NCBI RefSeq assembly: GCF_001704275.1
Contig: NZ_CP011533.1
Span: 3,534,001-3,598,000, forward strand
Reading direction: 5' to 3'
Source: Streptomyces noursei ATCC 11455
Lineage (GTDB): Bacteria > Actinomycetota > Actinomycetes > Streptomycetales > Streptomycetaceae
DNA length: 64,000 bases
The notes beneath the pieces were generated by a model. The model was given only the letters and a program-made list of their open reading frames with translations. It had not been told where the DNA came from and did no database searches. Both the position numbers and the translations under genes were made by a program. Every line of letters starts with the position of its first letter. The first letter of the stretch is position 1. Of the stretch, positions 43,062 through 52,520 are shown in pieces.

Positions 43062-44462
43062 TCAGGACGGGCGCCAGGCGTCCGCCAGGTCGCCCCAGAG
43101 GTAGGCGGCGGTCTCCACGCCCTTCATCAGCAGGTCGAGCTCGACCTTCTCGTTCGGCGCGTGCCAGCCGTCGGAGGGCACCGAGATGCCCAGGAAGAGG
43201 ACCGGGACGCCGAGGACGTCCTGGAGGTCGGCCGCCGGACCCGAACCACCCTCGCGGGTGAAGCGGATCGTGGTGTCGAAGGCCCGCCCCATGGCGCGGA
43301 CGACGGACTGGAGCGCCGGGTGGTCGAGCGGGGTGAGGCAGGGGCGGGTGGCGCCCCAGAAGGTGATCTCGTGGCGGATGCCGGCCGGCAGCCGGTCGGC
43401 GACCCAGCTGCGGACGGCCTGCTGGACGGCGGCGGCGTCCTGGCCGGCGACCAGCCGGAAGGAGAGCTTCAGCTGGGCGGAGGACGGCACGATGGTCTTG
43501 CCGCCGGGGCCCTGATAGCCGCCGCCGATGCCGTTGACCTCGGCGGTGGGGCGGGCCCAGATGCGCTCCAGGGTGGTGGCGCCGGTCTCGCCGAGGGTGG
43601 CGTGCGAGTGCGCGGTGCGCAGCCAGCGTTCCTCGTCGAAGGGCAGCTCGGCGAAGAGTTCGCGCTCGCGCTCGGTGAGCTCGATCACCCCGTCGTAGAA
43701 GCCGGGGATCGCGACCCGTCGGTCAGCGTCGTGCAGCGCGGCGGCGAGCCGGGCCGCCTCGGTGGCCGGGTTGGGCACCGCGCCGCCGAACGAGCCGGAG
43801 TGGATGTCCTGGTCGGGGCCGAACAGCTCGATCTGACAGTCCGTCAGTCCGCGCATGCCGGTGCAGACGGTGGGGGTGTCCTCGGCCCACATCCCGGTGT
43901 CGGAGACGATCACCGCGTCGCAGGCCAGACGGTCGGCGTGGCGCTGGATCAGGGCCGGGAAGTGCGGCGAGCCGGACTCCTCCTCGCCCTCGATGAGCAG
44001 CTTGAGGTTGACCGCGGGCGCGGTGCGGCCGGTCGCGGCCAGGTGGGCGCGGACCCCGAGGGTGTGGAAGAAGACCTGGCCCTTGTCGTCGGCGGCGCCG
44101 CGGGCGTAGAGCCTGCCGTCGACGGTCACCGGCTCGAAGGGGTCGGTGTGCCAGCCGTCCTCGCGGGCGGCGGGCTGGACGTCGTGGTGGCCGTAGACGA
44201 GCACGGTCGGGGCGGACGGGTCCCCGGCGGGCCACTCGGCGAAGACCGCGGGCAGCCCCTCGGTCTCCCACACCTCGGTCACCGGGAAGCCGGTCTCCGC
44301 GAGCTTGCCGGCGAGCCACTCGGCGCTACGACGCACCTCGGCCGCACAACCGGGGTCGGCGGAGACGGAGGGGATGCACAGCCACTCCGCGAGATCGGCG
44401 AGGAAGCCGTCGCGGTGATCGGCGATGTACGCGCGGACGGCGTTGTCCGAGGTGGTGCTCAT
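43062..44462 (-). CDS. M20-family metallo-dipeptidase
   Basis: 466 residues. Metal and catalytic residues are in LVYGHHDVQP (His, Asp), YARGAADDKGQVFF (bridging Asp), LIEGEEESGSP (catalytic Glu pair) and DAVIVSDTG; the dimerisation/lid region has PDQDIHSGSFGGAVPNP. The order fits the carnosine-dipeptidase/ArgE type (M20 dipeptidases). The ATG at 44462 is ten bases after the adnA stop, so it should be co-transcribed with adnA. A functional link to DNA repair is not apparent. Confidence 0.93.
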   Translation of the reverse strand: MSTTSDNAVRAYIADHRDGFLADLAEWLCIPSVSADPGCAAEVRRSAEWLAGKLAETGFPVTEVWETEGLPAVFAEWPAGDPSAPTVLVYGHHDVQPAAREDGWHTDPFEPVTVDGRLYARGAADDKGQVFFHTLGVRAHLAATGRTAPAVNLKLLIEGEEESGSPHFPALIQRHADRLACDAVIVSDTGMWAEDTPTVCTGMRGLTDCQIELFGPDQDIHSGSFGGAVPNPATEAARLAAALHDADRRVAIPGFYDGVIELTERERELFAELPFDEERWLRTAHSHATLGETGATTLERIWARPTAEVNGIGGGYQGPGGKTIVPSSAQLKLSFRLVAGQDAAAVQQAVRSWVADRLPAGIRHEITFWGATRPCLTPLDHPALQSVVRAMGRAFDTTIRFTREGGSGPAADLQDVLGVPVLFLGISVPSDGWHAPNEKVELDLLMKGVETAAYLWGDLADAWRPS

Positions 44463-44472
44463 ACGCCCGAGC

Positions 44473-47400
44473 CTATCGGCCTTCCGGGGGATGTCGGTCG
44501 GCGGTCTCCCCGAGCAGGATCCGTTCGAGCCCGGCCCGGCCCGGCAGCCGGGCGGGCCTGACCACCTCGCCGGTACGGACGAAGACGAACGCGGCGCCGA
44601 CCTCGGACGGCGCCAGGCCGTACCGCTCGGCCCAGGCCAGACGGTAGACGGCCAGCTGGAGCGGGTCCGCGCCGCCGCTGCCGGCGGGCAGGTGCCGGCC
44701 GGTCTTCCAGTCGACGATCTCGAAGCGGTCACCGTCCGGGCCGTGCTCCTTGTAGACCGCGTCGATCCGGCCGCGGATCACCCGCCCGGCGAGCGTCATC
44801 CGGAAGGGGACCTCCACCCGGAACGGGGTCCGGTGCGCGTACGGGGTCCGGGCGAACGCCTCCTTCAGGGCCGCCAGGTCCTGTTCGTCGGCGATCTCCG
44901 CCGCCTCGCCGGGCTCGGCGCCGGGCAGCTCGTCGGGGCCGAGCAGGGGCAGCGGCAGCTCCTCGAAACGGGACTGGACCCAGGCGTGGAAGCGGGTGCC
45001 GCGGCGGGCCGCGGGCTGCGGCGGGCGCGGCATCGGGCGGGCCAGCTCGCGCGCGAAGCCGTCCGGATCCGCGGCGACCTGGAGCAGCTGGGTGGCGGTG
45101 AGCGAGGCCGGCAGCGGGACGTCGCGGACCCGGGCGCGGGAGCTGCGCAGCTCGGTGGCGAGCGCCTCCAGATCGCGGTCCCAGGACGCCACGGCGCGGC
45201 GCTCCTCGGGGAGCAGCGCCGAGGGCTGTCGCCCCGGGGGGTCCGTGGGAGCGGGACCGCCGACGAGGGTCGCCGGATCGGGCTCGGCGGAGCGCTGGGC
45301 GATGAGGCGCGGGTGCGGGAGCGCGGCTACGCCCTCGCCGCCGGCATGCGGGGCGTCGGGCCCGTCGTCGTGTGCGTCGTACGCGTCGTCATACGGGGCG
45401 TCGTCGAACGGGGACTCGTCATACGGGGCGTCGTCGAACGGCGGGTACGGCGCGTCCTCGGAGGAGGCCGCCCAGTCCCCGTCCCACTCCTCGTCGTCCG
45501 GTGGCGGCGGCCACTCCGGGTCGTACGCGGGGGACGGGGTGGCGGGCGCGGCGTACGCGGCGAGGTGGTCGCGGACGGTGGCGGCGGCCGCGCGGCGGCG
45601 GGCCATGGCGGTGGGATCCAGCGGCAGCGGCCAGGGCTGATCGGCGGCGTCCTCGGCGAGGGCCGGATTCTCGGCGCCCTCCTCCGGTGGGTCGGCCCAG
45701 ACCTCGATCTCGCCGTGGCCGGCCTCGCAGTGCTCGCGCAGCGCCTCCAGGAAGGCGGACGGGCCACGGGGGCGCTTCTGGCTGGGGCCCCACCAGTGGC
45801 CGGAGCCCAGCAGGAGGGAGCGGGGGCGGGTGAAGGTGACGTAGCCCAGGCGGAGTTCCTCGATCTCCTGGTGGTGCTTCATCTCCTCCTTGAAGTCCTT
45901 GACGCCGCGGGCGGTCCACTCCGCCACGTCGGGCAGGGTCTCGGCGTCACCGCGGAGGGCGTGCGGCAGGACCTTGGCGCGGCTGATCCAGGACTCACGG
46001 GCCTGCTCGCTGGGGAACTGCTTGGCCACCAGGCCGGGCACCGCGACGACGTCCCACTCCAGGCCCTTGGACTTGTGGGCGGTGAGCACCTTGACGGTGT
46101 CCTCGCCGCCCGGGAGCGAGCTGTCCAGGCCCTTCTCGTACTGGACGGCGGTGCGCAGGAAACCGAGGAAGGCCAGCAGGGTCGCCTCGCCGTCGAGGGC
46201 GGCGCCGCCCTCCTTGGCGGCGAACCCGGCGGCGAGGTCGAGGAAGGTGCCCAGGGTCTCCCGGCGGCGGGCGGCCAGGGCGTGCGGCGAGGCGGACAGC
46301 TCGACCTCCAGACCGGTGACGGCGAGGATCCGGTGGAGCACGTCCATCAGCGGGTCGGCGAGCGAGCGCCGCAGGTCGCGGAGTTCGGTGGCCAGGCGGG
46401 CGAAGCGGACCCGGGCCTCCGGCGAGAACGGCAGGCCGTCGTCGGAGCCGCCGGTCTCCAGGAAGGTGTCGAGCGCGTCGGCGAGCGAGACCGTCTCGGC
46501 CGGGTCGACGCCCTCGACGGCCTCGGCGAGGCGTCGCTCGGGGTCGTCGTCGGCGGAGCCGCCGCGGGAGGTGTGGGCCAGGGCGCGGGCCCGGCGGCCC
46601 AGCAGCGCCAGGTCGCGGGGGCCGATCCGCCAGCGGGGGCCGATCAGCAGGCGGACCAGTGAGGCGTTGGCCGTCGGGTCCTGGAGGACCTCGCAGACCG
46701 CGACCAGGTCGGCGATCTCGGGGAGGTGCAGCAGCCCGGAGAGGCCGACGACCTCGACGGGGATGTCCCGGGCCACCAACTCGCCCTGGATGGCGGCGAA
46801 GTCGGCGGCGGTGCGGCACAGCACCGCGATCCCGCCGGGCGGGGTGCCGGTGCGGACCAGGTGGGCGAGGGAGTCGGCGAGCCAGCCGAGCTCCTCGGCG
46901 TGGGTGGGCAGCAGGGCGCAGCGGACCACGCCGTCCCGTTCGGCGCCGGGGGCCGGGCGCAGCGCCTCCACCCCGGCATGCATCGCGCGCAGCGGGGCGG
47001 CGAGGCGGTTGGCGAGCTCCAGGAGGCGGCCGCCGCTGCGGCGGTTCTCGCTGAGGGCGAAGCGGCGGGCCGGGCTGCCGTCGGCGAACGGGAAGTGGGC
47101 GGGGAAGTCGTCGAGGTTGGCGACGGAGGCGCCGCGCCAGCCGTAGATGGCCTGGCAGGGGTCGCCGACGGCGGTGACGGCATGCCCGGTGGCGGCCCCG
47201 GTGGTCGGACCGGCGCCGAAGAGACCGGAGAGCAGCAGCCGCTGGGCGACGGAGGTGTCCTGGTACTCGTCGAGGAGGACGACCCGGAACTCCTCGCGCA
47301 GCAGCGCGCCGACCTCGGGGCGGGTGGTGGCCAGGGTGGCCGCGAGGGCGATCTGGTCGCCGAAGTCCAGCAGGTCGCGGCGGCGCTTCTCGCGGCGGTA

Positions 47401-48120
47401 CGCGCCGACCAGGTCGAGCAGTTCCAGCCGGCCGTGGGCGGCCTCGGGGGCCTTGCGCAGGTCGGCGTTGCTGAGCTTGGCGCCGTCCAGGGTGGCGAGC
47501 AGGGCGGTGTCGTGGGCGTGCAGGGCGGCCGGCTCCACCAGGTGCTCGGCCAGCTCGCCGTCGAGGGCGAGGAGGTCCTCCACGAGGGTGGGCAGCGAGG
47601 TGGTGAGCGACGGGTAGGGGCCGGGGGCGGCGCGCAGGGTGCGGGCGGCGAGCTGGAAGCGGGTGGCGTCGGCGAGCAGCCGGGCGCTGGGCTCCAGGCC
47701 GATGCGCAGGCCGTGGTCCTTGAGGAGCTGGCCGGCGAAGGCGTGGTACGTGGAGATCCGCGGTTCCCCCGGGGGCGACTCGGCTCCCCCGGCGCCCTCG
47801 GGGAGCGCCTCGGGGTCGGTGACGCCGGCCGCCAGCAGGGCCGCGCGGACCCGCTCGGCCAGCTCGCCCGCCGCCTTGTTGGTGAACGTCAGCCCGAGGA
47901 CCTGCTCGGGCGCGACCTGGCCGGTGCCGACCAGCCACACCACCCGCGCGGCCATGACGGTGGTCTTGCCCGAACCGGCTCCGGCCACGATGACCTGCGG
48001 GGCGGGCGGCGCCGTGATGCACGCCGTCTGCTCCGGGGTGAACGGGATGCCGAGCAACTCCTTGAGCTGCTCGGGGTCGGTGATACGAGCTGACACATCG
48101 GACACCGTAACGGCCGCCAC
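44473..48120 (-). CDS. adnA: AdnA: UvrD-like helicase-nuclease subunit
   Basis: 1215 residues. One half of the mycobacterial-type AdnAB motor that resects double-strand breaks. The N-terminal UvrD motor has IVAGAGSGKTTV, VLLDEYQDTSVAQ, VGDPCQAIYGWRGA, KVLTAHKSKGLEWD and RLGYVTFTRPRSL. The RecB-like nuclease is at the C-terminus: GRIDAVYKEHG and EIVDWKTGRHL hold the catalytic Asp and Lys. Between them is a ~90-residue acidic, Pro/Tyr-rich linker (PPFDDAPYDESPFDDAPYDD) with repeated units. GTG 48120 was preferred: GGAGGG stands seven bases upstream. It follows adnB by 63 bases and precedes the dipeptidase by 10. Confidence 0.93.
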   Translation of the reverse strand: MAAVTVSDVSARITDPEQLKELLGIPFTPEQTACITAPPAPQVIVAGAGSGKTTVMAARVVWLVGTGQVAPEQVLGLTFTNKAAGELAERVRAALLAAGVTDPEALPEGAGGAESPPGEPRISTYHAFAGQLLKDHGLRIGLEPSARLLADATRFQLAARTLRAAPGPYPSLTTSLPTLVEDLLALDGELAEHLVEPAALHAHDTALLATLDGAKLSNADLRKAPEAAHGRLELLDLVGAYRREKRRRDLLDFGDQIALAATLATTRPEVGALLREEFRVVLLDEYQDTSVAQRLLLSGLFGAGPTTGAATGHAVTAVGDPCQAIYGWRGASVANLDDFPAHFPFADGSPARRFALSENRRSGGRLLELANRLAAPLRAMHAGVEALRPAPGAERDGVVRCALLPTHAEELGWLADSLAHLVRTGTPPGGIAVLCRTAADFAAIQGELVARDIPVEVVGLSGLLHLPEIADLVAVCEVLQDPTANASLVRLLIGPRWRIGPRDLALLGRRARALAHTSRGGSADDDPERRLAEAVEGVDPAETVSLADALDTFLETGGSDDGLPFSPEARVRFARLATELRDLRRSLADPLMDVLHRILAVTGLEVELSASPHALAARRRETLGTFLDLAAGFAAKEGGAALDGEATLLAFLGFLRTAVQYEKGLDSSLPGGEDTVKVLTAHKSKGLEWDVVAVPGLVAKQFPSEQARESWISRAKVLPHALRGDAETLPDVAEWTARGVKDFKEEMKHHQEIEELRLGYVTFTRPRSLLLGSGHWWGPSQKRPRGPSAFLEALREHCEAGHGEIEVWADPPEEGAENPALAEDAADQPWPLPLDPTAMARRRAAAATVRDHLAAYAAPATPSPAYDPEWPPPPDDEEWDGDWAASSEDAPYPPFDDAPYDESPFDDAPYDDAYDAHDDGPDAPHAGGEGVAALPHPRLIAQRSAEPDPATLVGGPAPTDPPGRQPSALLPEERRAVASWDRDLEALATELRSSRARVRDVPLPASLTATQLLQVAADPDGFARELARPMPRPPQPAARRGTRFHAWVQSRFEELPLPLLGPDELPGAEPGEAAEIADEQDLAALKEAFARTPYAHRTPFRVEVPFRMTLAGRVIRGRIDAVYKEHGPDGDRFEIVDWKTGRHLPAGSGGADPLQLAVYRLAWAERYGLAPSEVGAAFVFVRTGEVVRPARLPGRAGLERILLGETADRHPPEGR

Positions 48121-48183
48121 CGACAATCCCTCCGCGCTCGGCGTTCGCGCAGGTCAGCGCGGGCACGAACCGGCCCAGGCCGG

Positions 48184-51100
48184 TCACTCCACGATCTGCC
48201 GGCCCTCCGGCCGCGCGCTGCACGAGGCCCGGAAGGCGCAGTGCGTGCAGTGCGAACCGGCGGTGGGCGTGAAGCGCTCCTCCAGGACGCGGCCGGCGGC
48301 GGTGGCGAGCAGGTCGCCGACCCAGTCGCCCTCCGGCGGCGGCTGCGCCTGGACGGCCGGCAGCGCGTCGCCGCCCTCCTTGCGGGGCGCGCCCAGCCGC
48401 AGGTGGACGAGTTCGGCGCCGCCCGGTTCCGGCCGGCGGCCGTCGAAGGCGTCGTCCAGGGCGCCCTCGACGACCGCGAGCTGGTAGACGGCCAGCTGCG
48501 GGTGGCGGGCGACCTCGGGCCCGGTCGGCTTCTGCTTGCCCGTCTTGAAGTCGACGACGTAGGCGCGGCCCTGGGCGTCCCGCGAGACGTGGTCCATGCT
48601 GCCGCGGATGCGGACCTCGTAGGAGCCGGCGTCGAGGGTGACGTCGAAGCCGTGCTCGGTGGCGACGGTGTCCCGGCCGAGGGTCTCGCGCTCCATGACG
48701 TGCCAGCGCAGGAAGCGCTCCAGGGCGGCGCGGGCGCTGTCCTTCTCCTGGCGGGACTTCCACGGGGCGTCGAAGGCGAGCGCGTCCCACACCGAGTCCA
48801 GCCGCTCCATCAGGACGGACAGGTCGGCGGGGGTGCGTCCGGAGGCGACCTCGTCGGCGAGGACGTGGACGACGTTGCCGAAGCCCTGGGCGGCGGTGGC
48901 CGGGGCGTCGGCCTTCACCTCGCGGCCCAGGAACCACTGGAGGGCGCAGGTGTTCGCCAGTTGGTCGAGGGCGCTGCCGGAGAGCACCACGGGCTGGTCG
49001 CGGTCGCGCAGCGGGACCGCGTTGTGGGTGGGCTCGTGCAGGCCCCACCAGCTGTCCGGGTGCGCGGCCGGCACCAGGGGGTACCCGTCGTCGTCGCGCA
49101 GGGCGGCCAGTTTGGCCAGCCGTCGGGCGGCGGCCTCGCGCAGCGCCGGCCCGGCCTCCGGGTCGACGGTGGTGGCGCGCAGCTCGGCGACGAGCGCGGC
49201 GACCGTCAGGGGGCGGCGGGGGCGGCCGGTGACGTCCTGGGGGGCGACGCCCAGCTCGGTCAGGAACCGGGACGGTTGGTCGCCGTCCTCGGCCGCGGCC
49301 TTCACCGCGGTGACCACCAGGCGCTCCCGGGCCCGGGTCGCGGCCACGTAGAACAGCCGGCGCTCCTCGGCGAGCAGGGCGCCCGGGGTGAGCGGTTCGG
49401 CCAGGCCGTCCCGGCCGATCCGGTCCGCCTCCAGGAGCGAGCCGCGCCGCCGCAGGTCGGGCCAGAGGCCCTCCTGGACCCCGGCGACGACCACGAACCG
49501 CCATTCCAGGCCCTTGGCGCGGTGCGCGGTCATCAAGCGCACCGCGTCCGGGCGGACCGTGCGGCGGGTGAGGGTGTCCGCGGCGATGTCCTGGGCGTCC
49601 AGCTCCTCCAGGAAGTTCAGGGCGCCGCGGCCACCGGTGCGCTCCTCGGCGCGGGCCGCGGTCTCGAACAGGGCGACCACCGCGTCCAGGTCCCGGTCGG
49701 CGTTGCGGCCGGCGGCCCCGCCGCGCCGGGCGGCCCGCTCCAGCCGCCCCGGCCAGGGGGTGCCGTCCCACAGCTGCCACAGCGCCTCCTCGGCCGTCCC
49801 GCCGCCGGCGAGGAGCTCCCGGGCCTTGCGCAGCAGCAGGCCGAGCCGCTGGGCGCCGCGGGCGTAACCGGGGTCGTGGGCCACCAGGCGCTCGGGCTCG
49901 GACAGCGCGCGGGCGATCAGCTCGTCGGAGGGGGGCGGCAGCGGGCGGCCGGCCGCCCGCTCCTCCTCGCGCAGCGCCCGGCCCAGCCGCCGCAGATCGG
50001 CGGCGTCCATGCCGCCCAGGGGGGAGGTCAGCAGGTCGACGGCGGTCTCGGGGTCGATGCGCAGGGCGGTCGCGCCGTCCGGGGCGGCGTCCTGCGGGTC
50101 CGGGTCGCCCGGGGCGCCGTCGGGCGCGTCGGATGCGTCCACGGCGTCGTCCGGTACGTCCACGGCGTCGTCCGGTACGTCCACGGTGTCGTCCGGTGCG
50201 CCCACGGTGTCGTCCGGTGCGCCCGGCGCCCCCGCGGCCACCCGCAGGGCGGTCAGCAGCGGGGCGACCGCCGGTTCGTGGCGCAGCGGCAGGTCGTCGC
50301 CGTCGATGTCGAGCGGGACCCCGGCGGCGGTCAGCGCACGGCGCACGGCGGGGATCGAGCGCCCCCCGGCGCGTACCAGGACAGCCATCTCGCGCCAGGG
50401 CACCCCCTCCTCCAGGTGGGCGCGGCGCAGCAGGTCCGCGATGTTGTCCAGCTCGGCGCCGGGGGTCGGATACGTGTACACCTCGACCCGGCCGCCGTCC
50501 CGTACGGGCGTCGGCTCCCGGTGGGCGCGGACGGCGTCGGCCGGAAGACGGGTGAGCGGCATCCGGCGGGTCAGCAGACGGGTGGCGGCCAACAGCTCGG
50601 CTCCGGAGCGGCGGGAGGTGCCGAGGACGGCGACCGGGGCGGGGGTGCCGTCGGCGCGCCGGAAGGTCTCGGGGAAGTCGAGGATGCCGTTGACGTCGGC
50701 GCCGCGGAAGGCGTAGATCGACTGGTCCGGGTCACCGAAGGCGAGCAGCGTGCGGCCCGGGGAGCCGGGCGCGGCCGGTGCGCCCCGGTGGCCGGCGAGC
50801 GCCCGCAGCAGCCGTACCTGGGCGGCGTCGGTGTCCTGGTATTCGTCGACGTAGACCGCGTCGTAGGCGCCGGCCAGCTGGGCGGCGGCCTCCGGGCCCT
50901 CGGCCAGGAGTACCGCGCGGTGCACCAGCTCGGCGTAGTCCAGCACTCCCTGGGCATCCAGGACGTCGAGGTATTCGGCGAGGAAGCCGGCCGCGGCCTG
51001 CCAGTCGGGGCGGCCGGTGCGGCGGGCGAAGGCGCCCAGCGCGTCCGGGCCCAGGCCCAGTTCGCGGCTGCGGGCCAGCACCGCGCGGACCTCGTCGGCG

Positions 51101-51708
51101 AACCCGCGGGTGGTCAGGCACGCCCGCAGCTCGTCCGGCCAGCTCACCCGGGCGCGGCCGGCGCCGGCGAGCTCCGCCTGGCCCTCCAGGAGCTCGCGGA
51201 CGACGAGGTCCTGCTCGGGTCCGGAGAGCAGCCGCAGCGGGTCGGCGAAGAGGTCGGCGTCCTGGTGGGCGCGGACCAGGGCGTAGCAGAAGGAGTGGAA
51301 GGTGGTGGCCTGCGGGACGCCCGGCCGGCGGACGGCGGACGGGCCTCCCCCGCGCCGGGACGGCACGGGGGCACCGTCGTGGTCGGCCAGGCGGGCGGCC
51401 AGCCGGTCGCGCAGGGCGACCGCGGCCTTCCGGCTGAAGGTCAGGACGAGGATCCGCTCGGGGTCGCCCCCGTCCCGGATGCGGCGCACCACGGACTCCA
51501 CCAGGGTCGTGGTCTTGCCCGTCCCCGGGCCGGCGAGGACCAGCAGCGGCCCGTCCCGGTGCGCCACCACGGCGCGCTGGCCGCTGTCCAGGGTGGGCGG
51601 CACGGTCCGCTCCGGCGGGGTGCGCACCAGCCGGTACGCGCCGGGGGCGTCCCGCCGCGCCGCCTCGCGGGGCTGCGCCGGCGGGACGGCCGGAAGGGAG
51701 GAACTCAC
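48184..51708 (-). CDS. adnB: AdnB: UvrD-like helicase-nuclease subunit with Cys cluster
   Basis: 1174 residues. The partner of AdnA. The N-terminal motor has VLAGPGTGKTTTLVESVV, AVYVDEYQDTDAAQV, FGDPDQSIYAFRGADVN, RLMTAHRAKGLEW and RRLFYVAATRARERLVV. The C-terminal RecB/AddB-type nuclease has RIRGSMDHVSRD and AYVVDFKTGKQ. Four cysteines bracket it: one in ANTCALQWFLG and three in CTHCAFRASC, the pattern of the Fe-S clamp of AddB-type nucleases. An acidic insert with four 7-residue repeats (VPDDAVD) lies near residues 500-530, coded by a 21-bp tandem repeat. The GTG at 51708 lacks a good ribosome-binding site. Confidence 0.93.
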   Translation of the reverse strand: MSSSLPAVPPAQPREAARRDAPGAYRLVRTPPERTVPPTLDSGQRAVVAHRDGPLLVLAGPGTGKTTTLVESVVRRIRDGGDPERILVLTFSRKAAVALRDRLAARLADHDGAPVPSRRGGGPSAVRRPGVPQATTFHSFCYALVRAHQDADLFADPLRLLSGPEQDLVVRELLEGQAELAGAGRARVSWPDELRACLTTRGFADEVRAVLARSRELGLGPDALGAFARRTGRPDWQAAAGFLAEYLDVLDAQGVLDYAELVHRAVLLAEGPEAAAQLAGAYDAVYVDEYQDTDAAQVRLLRALAGHRGAPAAPGSPGRTLLAFGDPDQSIYAFRGADVNGILDFPETFRRADGTPAPVAVLGTSRRSGAELLAATRLLTRRMPLTRLPADAVRAHREPTPVRDGGRVEVYTYPTPGAELDNIADLLRRAHLEEGVPWREMAVLVRAGGRSIPAVRRALTAAGVPLDIDGDDLPLRHEPAVAPLLTALRVAAGAPGAPDDTVGAPDDTVDVPDDAVDVPDDAVDASDAPDGAPGDPDPQDAAPDGATALRIDPETAVDLLTSPLGGMDAADLRRLGRALREEERAAGRPLPPPSDELIARALSEPERLVAHDPGYARGAQRLGLLLRKARELLAGGGTAEEALWQLWDGTPWPGRLERAARRGGAAGRNADRDLDAVVALFETAARAEERTGGRGALNFLEELDAQDIAADTLTRRTVRPDAVRLMTAHRAKGLEWRFVVVAGVQEGLWPDLRRRGSLLEADRIGRDGLAEPLTPGALLAEERRLFYVAATRARERLVVTAVKAAAEDGDQPSRFLTELGVAPQDVTGRPRRPLTVAALVAELRATTVDPEAGPALREAAARRLAKLAALRDDDGYPLVPAAHPDSWWGLHEPTHNAVPLRDRDQPVVLSGSALDQLANTCALQWFLGREVKADAPATAAQGFGNVVHVLADEVASGRTPADLSVLMERLDSVWDALAFDAPWKSRQEKDSARAALERFLRWHVMERETLGRDTVATEHGFDVTLDAGSYEVRIRGSMDHVSRDAQGRAYVVDFKTGKQKPTGPEVARHPQLAVYQLAVVEGALDDAFDGRRPEPGGAELVHLRLGAPRKEGGDALPAVQAQPPPEGDWVGDLLATAAGRVLEERFTPTAGSHCTHCAFRASCSARPEGRQIVE
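50137..50220. repeat. Four 21-bp tandem repeats inside adnB
   Basis: Units begin at 50137, 50158, 50179 and 50200 (GTCCACGGCGTCGTCCGGTAC and variants). They encode the 7-residue unit PDD-T/A-V-D/G-V/A four times on the minus strand, in frame with adnB. The repeat is confined to a disordered acidic insert, so copy number may vary among strains. Confidence 0.85.
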
Positions 51709-51849
51709 GTGGATCGCCGGTCCTGGGAAGGGAAGTGCTGGTGGTGGTGCGGAGGGTGCCGGGCGGTGCCGCTGCCCGTCCGGGGCGCCGCGGCGGGCCG
51801 CGCCCGGTACGGCGGTCCGCCGACCGTACCGGCCAAGGGGCCAACTTTA

Positions 51850-51885
51850 AGGGTCTGCCCGACCCTGACCCATCGGACAGACCCT
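51850..51885 (-). terminator. Hairpin at the end of the alkyltransferase-like gene
   Basis: An 8-bp stem (AGGGTCTG/CAGACCCT, 51885-51878 with 51857-51850 on the minus strand) begins at the stop codon and is followed by TTAAAGTT. A plausible intrinsic terminator that isolates the gene from adnB. Confidence 0.5.
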
Positions 51886-52333
51886 AGGGCACGTCCGGGC
51901 CTCCGCCGCCGTCCCATCGTGCCCGCCGCATGTCGATCCGCGGTACATGCCCGCCCGTCGCCCGGCCACCGCCCCTCATCGACGCCTCCGAGGCTCCTCG
52001 GAGGGGCGTGCCCTCGTCGCGGTAGTGGGCCAGGGCGCGCAGTTCGCTCCCGGGGAGCAGGACGCCGTCCGCGCGCACCACCCGCCACCAGGGCACCGCG
52101 CCCCCGTAGAGGGCCATCACCCGGCCCACCTGCCGGGGGCCGCCGGGCGCCGGCCCCTGGGGGTGCTCCTCGTCCTTGAGCCACTCCGCGACGTCCCCGT
52201 ACGTCATGACCCGGCCGGGCGGGATCAGCTCGGCGACGCCGAGGACCCGCTCGGCGTAGTCGGGCAGTTCCACGGCGGCGGCCGGTCCGTCGCCGGCGGT
52301 GCCGGCGCTGTCCGTGTCTCCGGTCCCCTTCAT
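51884..52333 (-). CDS. Alkyltransferase-like protein (ATL)
   Basis: 149 residues; the fold of O6-methylguanine-DNA methyltransferase without its acceptor Cys. The motif that should read PCHR is PWWR (GGAVPWWRVVRADG), so it cannot transfer the alkyl group. ATL proteins flip the damaged base and hand the site to nucleotide excision repair. The helix-turn-helix region PPGRVMTYGDVAEWL and the DNA-binding Arg of RQVGRVMAL are present. The ATG at 52333 follows AGGATGG; ATG 52342 is an alternative. It lies upstream of adnB and near UvrD2, within a repair neighbourhood. Confidence 0.9.
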   Translation of the reverse strand: MKGTGDTDSAGTAGDGPAAAVELPDYAERVLGVAELIPPGRVMTYGDVAEWLKDEEHPQGPAPGGPRQVGRVMALYGGAVPWWRVVRADGVLLPGSELRALAHYRDEGTPLRGASEASMRGGGRATGGHVPRIDMRRARWDGGGGPDVP

Positions 52334-52520
52334 TCGGTCCATCCTGCCGCACAGCACCGACAATGGGCTTGGACGCTCGGTCCTGCGCCGGCCGGGGTAA
52401 ACCCTGAGAACGGCGGAGACCGTGTGCGGTGGCGGTGGTTCCACTTCCCGTGGACCCCAAATGCACCCTGATGCCTCCCCGGGCCGGACGGCCGTGCCAC
52501 CATCTTCCGGACGGTGACTG

